Below, piece by piece: positions 58,839 to 64,000 of a DNA stretch of 64,000 nt; the first letter of the stretch is position 1, and the number at the start of each line of letters is the position of its first letter. The position numbers were made by a program, and so were the translations under genes. The notes under the pieces were generated by a model. The model had not been told where the DNA came from. It made no database searches and saw only the letters and a program-made list of their open reading frames with translations. Source of the stretch: Calliopum simillimum (taxonomy: Eukaryota; Arthropoda; Insecta; Diptera; Lauxaniidae); contig OX638368.1 in assembly GCA_951812925.1 (NCBI GenBank), positions 17,051,187 to 17,115,186 of the forward strand. The letters are read 5' to 3'.

Positions 58839-59588
58839 ATTTATTTTCTTTAAAAAATGCTTTGCAAAAACGCCGACTGACAACAAAACAAATCAAAATT
58901 GCTTCAGTGGTCTCGTTCGGAAGATGCGTTGGAAGGGCGGAACAAAGTGAGTACTCTCTCTGTTAAAAAAACACTAAAGGCCAGTACACACTATTGATCA
59001 GGGTCGTCAGTTGTGCTCTTACATGTGTGGCCGATTTTTTCGCCAGTCATCAGTCAGCGACCCAAATTTGTTTTTGACTGACGAATCGATGTCATAACGT
59101 AAATGGGTGTTTGATTTTCAAACATGAATGATAGCTTAAGCGCTACGAACAATCATAAACAACTGATGTCCAAAAACTTGAGGAACTTTCTTGTGTAGCT
59201 TGCGAGATATTACTGAATGTATCGGTATGTATCGGGACTGGGATTATATGGGTTAAAGTTCTCCACAATTATATTCATCATAAAAGTCCACTTGTGGTCA
59301 CTCGTAAAACAATCGAAACAATTATTGTATATGTGGAACTCTTTAATCCATTTAGCCTTAGCTTTTGAAAAAAGAAACATAAACATAGTAGCTAATGGGT
59401 TAAAAAGTTTGAACGAGTTTCAGCAATATAGTACATCTTGTGTTTTCCGATGCAAATTTTTATGACCGTTGAAAAGTTTGAGAAATTCCAAAAAAAAAAA
59501 AGATTCGCTTTTTTTTGGGAATCTCTCCCGCCAACGGATCAGTAACGGATAAAAAAGCGAAGATTTAAACCGTCTGGCACACTGGGTA
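58839..59588. other. intergenic DNA, no gene seen
   Basis: Contains the unmapped 5' UTR/promoter of the KRTCAP2-type gene at its left edge; no further feature supported. Confidence 0.45.
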
Positions 59589-59790
59589 TTTTTTCCCCAA
59601 AAAAAACTTTTATGTGACCAGTTTTATGAAAAACTTTCATGAAAAACTTTCATGAAAAACTTACACCTTAGAAGTTTTTATATCAAAGTTTTTGAAAAAA
59701 CTTTTACATGAAAACTTTTAAAAATAAAAGTTTTTGAAAACTTTTTAAAAAAAACTTTTATAAAAAACCCTTTATGGATAAAAGTTTTTA
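59589..59790. repeat. AAAACTTTTA/ATGAAAA short repeat
   Basis: ATGAAAAACTTTC, AAAAGTTTTT and AAAACTTTTA words recur every 12-30 bp; self-complementary and compositional. Confidence 0.65.
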
Positions 59791-59891
59791 AAAACTTTTT
59801 ACATATAAAATGTATGGTTAAAATAAGATTCCATTTTTAACTTTTGATGATTTATATTATATATTGACAAAAAAAGTTAACTTTAGTAAAT

Positions 59892-60608
59892 TTATACAGT
59901 TAACAGTTTGATAATATTTATTACATGGTCATATACAAACCAGCCTCTTTGACGCATGTGACATGGATGGCTCACCAACACGCTTTTCATGACAACCATA
60001 GCAGGTGAGAGCCAACGCGCCTGGGGAATGGTCTCAATTGAATCTGTTGAGAGAAGATTAAAACAAAAAATCAATTTTAATGTAAGAAAAAAACTAAAAG
60101 TTTCGTTAAGCTTACCTATGTGTTTTAAAAATATAGTTTTGGGGAAACGCCGTTCTGTTTTCCAAAGAACACAAACACCATTTTCATTTGGACAAATTAC
60201 ACAATTTACCGGTGTACTGGGTGATTGCAAGATTGCAAGCAACAGCGACAGCAGTCTTGATGTAAGGCCAGATTGCACAATTGCACATGACACATAAGAG
60301 AACGTCTTGGGTGTTGAATGTGCACGCGAACGCTTCTTCTTCCGGTTGGGCATCAGCTTGGCGGTTGTTGGCTGCGGATTGCCATAGTTTAAAGTTGCGA
60401 TTACATTGGCCACGGGACAAGTGAACGGTTGATTTGACTGCTTTAGTATTGCTCGTCGAGTCGGGGTATTACGGTGTATATAGTTTAATGCTTGGTCGTT
60501 CACACTGGCCAGAGCAATGAAAATCTTCATGTTGGCGTGTACTACGGCGATTTTCAACAAAAGAGCATTCCTGTAAGAAATTCTTCGAAACGCTTTGACA
60601 TATGACAT
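59892..60608 (-). CDS. unrecognised 214-aa protein, two exons
   Basis: Exons 60608-60116 and 60043-59892 join through donor ATAG/GTAAGC and acceptor tctcaacag, giving 645 nt in frame. I do not recognise the family. Visible features: a basic patch RKKKRSRAHSTPK (residues 89-101), a hydrophobic run SRLLSLLLAILQS (117-129), a CxxC in NCVICPNENGVC (135-146), and a C-terminal W/C/H-rich stretch. No signal peptide. Codon use in the first exon is fly-like (GCC, CTG, ATC, AAG), which favours real coding. An unspliced reading would run through the intron without a stop (238 aa), so splicing is inferred from signals only. The start at 60608 is the first ATG; Met27 is an alternative. Head-to-head with Mms19. 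Confidence 0.55.
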   Translation of the reverse strand: MSYVKAFRRISYRNALLLKIAVVHANMKIFIALASVNDQALNYIHRNTPTRRAILKQSNQPFTCPVANVIATLNYGNPQPTTAKLMPNRKKKRSRAHSTPKTFSYVSCAIVQSGLTSRLLSLLLAILQSPSTPVNCVICPNENGVCVLWKTERRFPKTIFLKHIGKLNETFSFFLTLKLIFCFNLLSTDSIETIPQARWLSPAMVVMKSVLVSHPCHMRQRGWFVYDHVINIIKLLTV

Positions 60609-60742
60609 TTATTTGACCGCCAACCCACCCCTCTTCCAGAAAATAAATTGTTAAAGTTAAGTGTGAAAATACCACACACATTTTTAATCATTTTTTAATT
60701 TTAAACGTAATCATATAAAACAAAATTAATTTCTTATTAAAT
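60609..60742. promoter_or_regulatory. bidirectional promoter/5' UTR between the unknown gene and Mms19
   Basis: Only 134 bp separates the two start codons on opposite strands. No TATA box in a useful place. A C-rich stretch (ccaacccacccctcttcc) is the only GC-rich segment. Shared control is inferred from the arrangement. Confidence 0.5.
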
Positions 60743-63390
60743 ATGACGGAGTTAAGCCAAGCTTCAATTGAAGCAGCATTTAAAAATGAAGAAACATTAA
60801 AAACATCAGGCGCACATTATGCAAAAGGTTTGGTTTGGTTTTTTTATTTATCAACCAGTCTGCTTAAACTATAAATTTGGAACGTTTTTTTAATTTCACA
60901 GAGATTCAGAAACAAAGTTATGATATTTCTCAACTTGTTGAAGCTTTAGGATTTGCACTTACCTCAACCGCTGTAGATGTGCGTGTTAGTGGGACAAAAT
61001 TGCTGTCCTGCATTCTGTCTGAACTGCCGCGAGACTTCCTTAATGAAAAACAATTGGAATTCCTTACCACATTCTATGCAGATCGGTTAAAGGATCAACA
61101 TAATGTTATACCAACAGTAATCGATGGTATTGATACGTTAATCACTATGCGGCATTTACCGCGTGCGAGTGTTCCAAAATTATTACAGAGTTTCTTCCTG
61201 CACACAACATGTCAGTCGCAAGTTCGTGGCGATCGCGCTAAACTATTTAAGATTTTTAAATATCTAGCTGAGCAATATGTCGACGGTGAGTAATTAAATA
61301 TTGTATTTATTTTATAAGTTGTATTTGCGCTTTTCGCTAACTATCTACGATTTCTAGTGAGCCTAATTTGATCTTGGCAGCTTGAGCTATTACATTGAGT
61401 TTCCATAGAACTTTCACTCTTATCAATACAAAGTTTGCGTTCTTCTATGATGTTATTTAACGATTAAATTGAGTCTACCTTTGTTTTATATTTTTGCAGA
61501 ACTTAAATCCATGTCAGGTGATTTTATATACGGCTTGATAAACTCTATTGATGGAGAGCGTGATCCACGTAATTTGGATTATATATTTTCATTTATGCCA
61601 CAATTTATCGCTTCCTATCCGTTGCTGCATTTGTCTGAAGAAATGTTTGAAATATTTGCTTGTTATTTTCCAATTGATTTTAATCCGTCGAAAAATGATC
61701 CCGAAGCGATAACTCGTGATGCTTTAGCGGACAAGTTAACAAGTTGCTTAGTAGCTTCACCAGACTTTGTCGAATGGACGATCGCCTTGGCGTTAGAGAA
61801 ATTAGAAAGTGATTTAATTGTTGCCAAGTTGGATTCATTAGAACTTTTGGTAAGTGGGAACAAAAAATGACAATTTTTAATGATTTCAATTAAATTATTA
61901 AAACTTGACTTTGCTTTTAGCATCAAGCAGCTCTTAAATTTCCACCTACAATATTAGAACCTCATTTTGAGCAAATTTGGACTGCACTTAAAACAGAAAT
62001 CTATCCTGGCGCGGATAATGCTGATATTGTCACGGCTGGTTTAAGAACTTTACGTACTCTACTCGAAAAAGCTTCCGCTGACTCTACCATAAGTCGTAAT
62101 TATCAAACGTCCATTTTAGGAGTTATACTACCTCATCTTAGTGATGTCAATCAAAGGCTTTTCAATCCATCTACTGCAATTGCGTTAGTCTGTGTGTCAG
62201 GCGATGCTACTTTTGCAACGGAAAAGGTACTTAATTGTTTTCTTTTAAAACTGCAAGCAACTAATGTGGAAGAACGTTGCAATAATGAACAACTTATTAA
62301 AATGTTCACCATCATTGCACAAATATTTAAAATTGTCTCATTGCGAAAAGCTTTAACACCGCTAAAAACAAGTGAGATTTGCCAAAGTATACATATGGAG
62401 CTAATTAATGCGGTACGAAGTGAAGTTAATGAAAATAGCAATGATGTTGAGCAGCAACAGCAGTTGGACGTTAAACGTGCTGCATTCAGTGCGCTAAACG
62501 AATGCGTTCCTACGCTGAATGAAGCAAATCGTGCGCTCATTTATAAGGCACTCATACAATTGATTAATAGTGAATCTGTTGACTTGGACTTTAAATTATT
62601 TTTGGAACAATTGGGCGCTTTGTATCCAATCGAATTGCAAACAAATTTCATTGACATATGTATACGGAACTTTGCATTTTTTTCAAATTTTATAAAGCAT
62701 AAAATCTATGCAAATCTTTTGCCTTTAGTAAAACAGATGGCGTTTGCACAACGTGTGCTGGATTTGATTTTAAAAAATGTTTTTACAGCGGAAACTCCTG
62801 CGGAAGTTCGACTACTTGCACTTGAAGCTTTAAATGATTTATTAGGCGGAAGTGATGTAGATCAAGAATTTATTAAAGAGTTACAAAACAACAATTGTTT
62901 AATTGATAAACTCATTGCATTAATGCAGCAGCAAAAGCTTAATAGCTTAACGTTGGAACAGGCTTCGGCAGCGTTAAGTTTAATCATTAAGCAACTTCCT
63001 ATATCAGAGCAATATTTGATTGCTACCGAGTACCTGCCAAAATTAAATTTGCAAATAGAATCCGATTTATATGTAGCGAAAGGACTTTTGGGTTTCCTAC
63101 ATCAGGATATAAGTTTAGATGATCATTTTGAGCGTCTACTCAACGATTTAACTCAGCTTTCTTTGGATAGTGAACATGAAGAATTATGCAGTGTTGCTAA
63201 TCATTTGTTATGCAGTCTGGTTAACAAGATCGATTATAATTCAAATAATCAAGGTGTGATTAAAAATTTAATACATAAGCTGAAGCAAGAAATTAAAAGT
63301 GGAAAAGCAAAAGCTGTTAAAATTCTCTCCTGGATAGGCAAAGGTTTAATCATTAGAAACTGTACTGAAGCGGCTGATGTCATAGAAACT
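60743..63390 (+). CDS. Mms19: MMS19, scaffold of the cytosolic Fe-S targeting (CIA) complex, 3'-partial
   Basis: Exons 60743-60827, 60902-61285, 61500-61849 and 61921-63390 give 763 codons in frame. The last donor GTAAGT (63391) opens an intron that runs off the window. The protein starts MTELSQASIEAAF and is all-helical, HEAT-like: DVRVSGTKLLSCILSELP, PTVIDGIDTLITMRHLP, SGDFIYGLINSIDGERDP (MMS19 N-terminal domain), then repeated helical pairs to about 760. Fly MMS19 is near 960 aa, so about 200 C-terminal residues with the last HEAT repeats lie to the right. Known role: with CIAO1 and FAM96B/galla it hands Fe-S clusters to nuclear enzymes such as XPD and DNA polymerases. Odd: the first donor is GTTTGG, weak. 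Confidence 0.93.
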
Positions 63391-64000
63391 GTAAGTAGTA
63401 ATTGCAAATGCTATAATTTATTAGGCCTTATCATGAATAACCATTGCCAACATTTTTGTGTAAGAGAAAAAAATTGTAGATGGTGGAAAAGTAGTACTTA
63501 AAGTTTACATAGCACATTATGCACACAATGAGCAAGTTCTTCAAAAGTAAAAGAAATTATTGCATTTTTGTAGTTATAAAAAGCTTCAACCGTAACTTAC
63601 ATGTTCTCAAATTGTTGGGGTGGGATCGCCAGTGGTTCTCCAGAAAAATAATAAAATGTAGCATCTTCGGTATTTTTCAGTGCAATTTTTTTGAAATTTA
63701 AATTTCTAACTAAACGAAAATTTAATTTTATTTAATAAGAATTTTCAATTGAAAAAAATGTACTGAAAAATGCGGAAGATGCTATATTTAATTGTTTTTC
63801 TGGAGAACTACTGGTGATCCCACTCCAAAAATTGGAGGACATGTAAGTTACACTCGTAGCTTTCTTTTACACACAAAATGAAAAAAATCGAAGATGACGT
63901 ATTTTGGGAAACTATTGCAAATTTTTTTTAAGTGTAAGCTACATAAAAAAAAAAAAATAAATAAAATTTATCGTACGATGTATCAAACTTCGTCTTGAAT
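63391..64000 (+). other. Mms19: Mms19 intron, continues beyond window
   Basis: Begins GTAAGT; no acceptor followed by MMS19-like sequence before the window ends. Contains the hairpin element at 63592-63851. Confidence 0.7.
63592..63851. mobile_element. hairpin MITE in Mms19 intron, about 260 bp
   Basis: Left GTAACTTACATGTTCTC, GGGATCGCCAGT and GTTCTCCAGAAAAA; right, inverted, GTAACTTACATGTCCTC, GGGATCACCAGT and GTTCTCCAGAAAAA, then AGCATCTTC. Arms of about 100 bp around an AT-rich loop. Confidence 0.75.

Noticed and set aside
59989..60297. 102-codon plus-strand frame
   Set aside because: Antisense to the two-exon minus-strand frame, which has better codon use and splice signals; no family match.

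Overview
The window reads as nuclear DNA of a higher (schizophoran) fly. It is AT-rich, has GT-AG introns, and carries many Tc1/mariner, hAT and Harbinger-type elements. Its main gene is a close match to Drosophila Osa. I cannot fix the genus. A 200-N block at 56048-56247 shows it is a scaffold assembly.

Layout. Positions 1-32428 hold no convincing protein-coding gene. I read this as a very long 5' intron or upstream regulatory region of osa, filled with transposon remains, hairpin elements and tandem repeats. Positions 32429-50932 hold twelve osa coding exons (+). Spliced in frame they give 2,279 residues: a Pro/Gln/Gly-rich N-terminal half, the ARID DNA-binding domain, and the BAF250/Osa C-terminal domains. 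The roughly 500 N-terminal residues of Osa are missing, so at least one coding exon lies left of the window. Positions 50933-56047 are AT-rich 3' UTR and intergenic DNA with a 20-bp minisatellite. Positions 56048-57960 hold an assembly gap, a 148-bp tandem array, a GTACGA minisatellite with a perfect 24-bp palindrome, and a dead mariner.

The right end is a compact gene cluster. A KRTCAP2-type oligosaccharyltransferase subunit lies on the minus strand (58252-58838). A two-exon 214-aa protein I cannot name follows, also minus (59892-60608). Head-to-head with it, 134 bp away, is Mms19 (+, 60743 to beyond the window), a scaffold of the cytosolic iron-sulfur targeting complex. These genes share no single pathway: Osa is in BAP chromatin remodelling, KRTCAP2 in ER N-glycosylation, and Mms19 in Fe-S delivery to DNA-repair and transcription enzymes.

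The most notable non-genic findings are listed here. (1) A nearly intact DD37D (maT-type) mariner with perfect ends and one stop codon. (2) A 1.68-kb foldback element with about 600-bp arms. (3) A hAT-type element with an exact 8-bp target duplication. (4) A Harbinger-type element whose insertion site can be compared with an empty sister copy in the same window. (5) Two tandem-repeat families sharing the same order of motifs. I found no clearly new multi-gene system.
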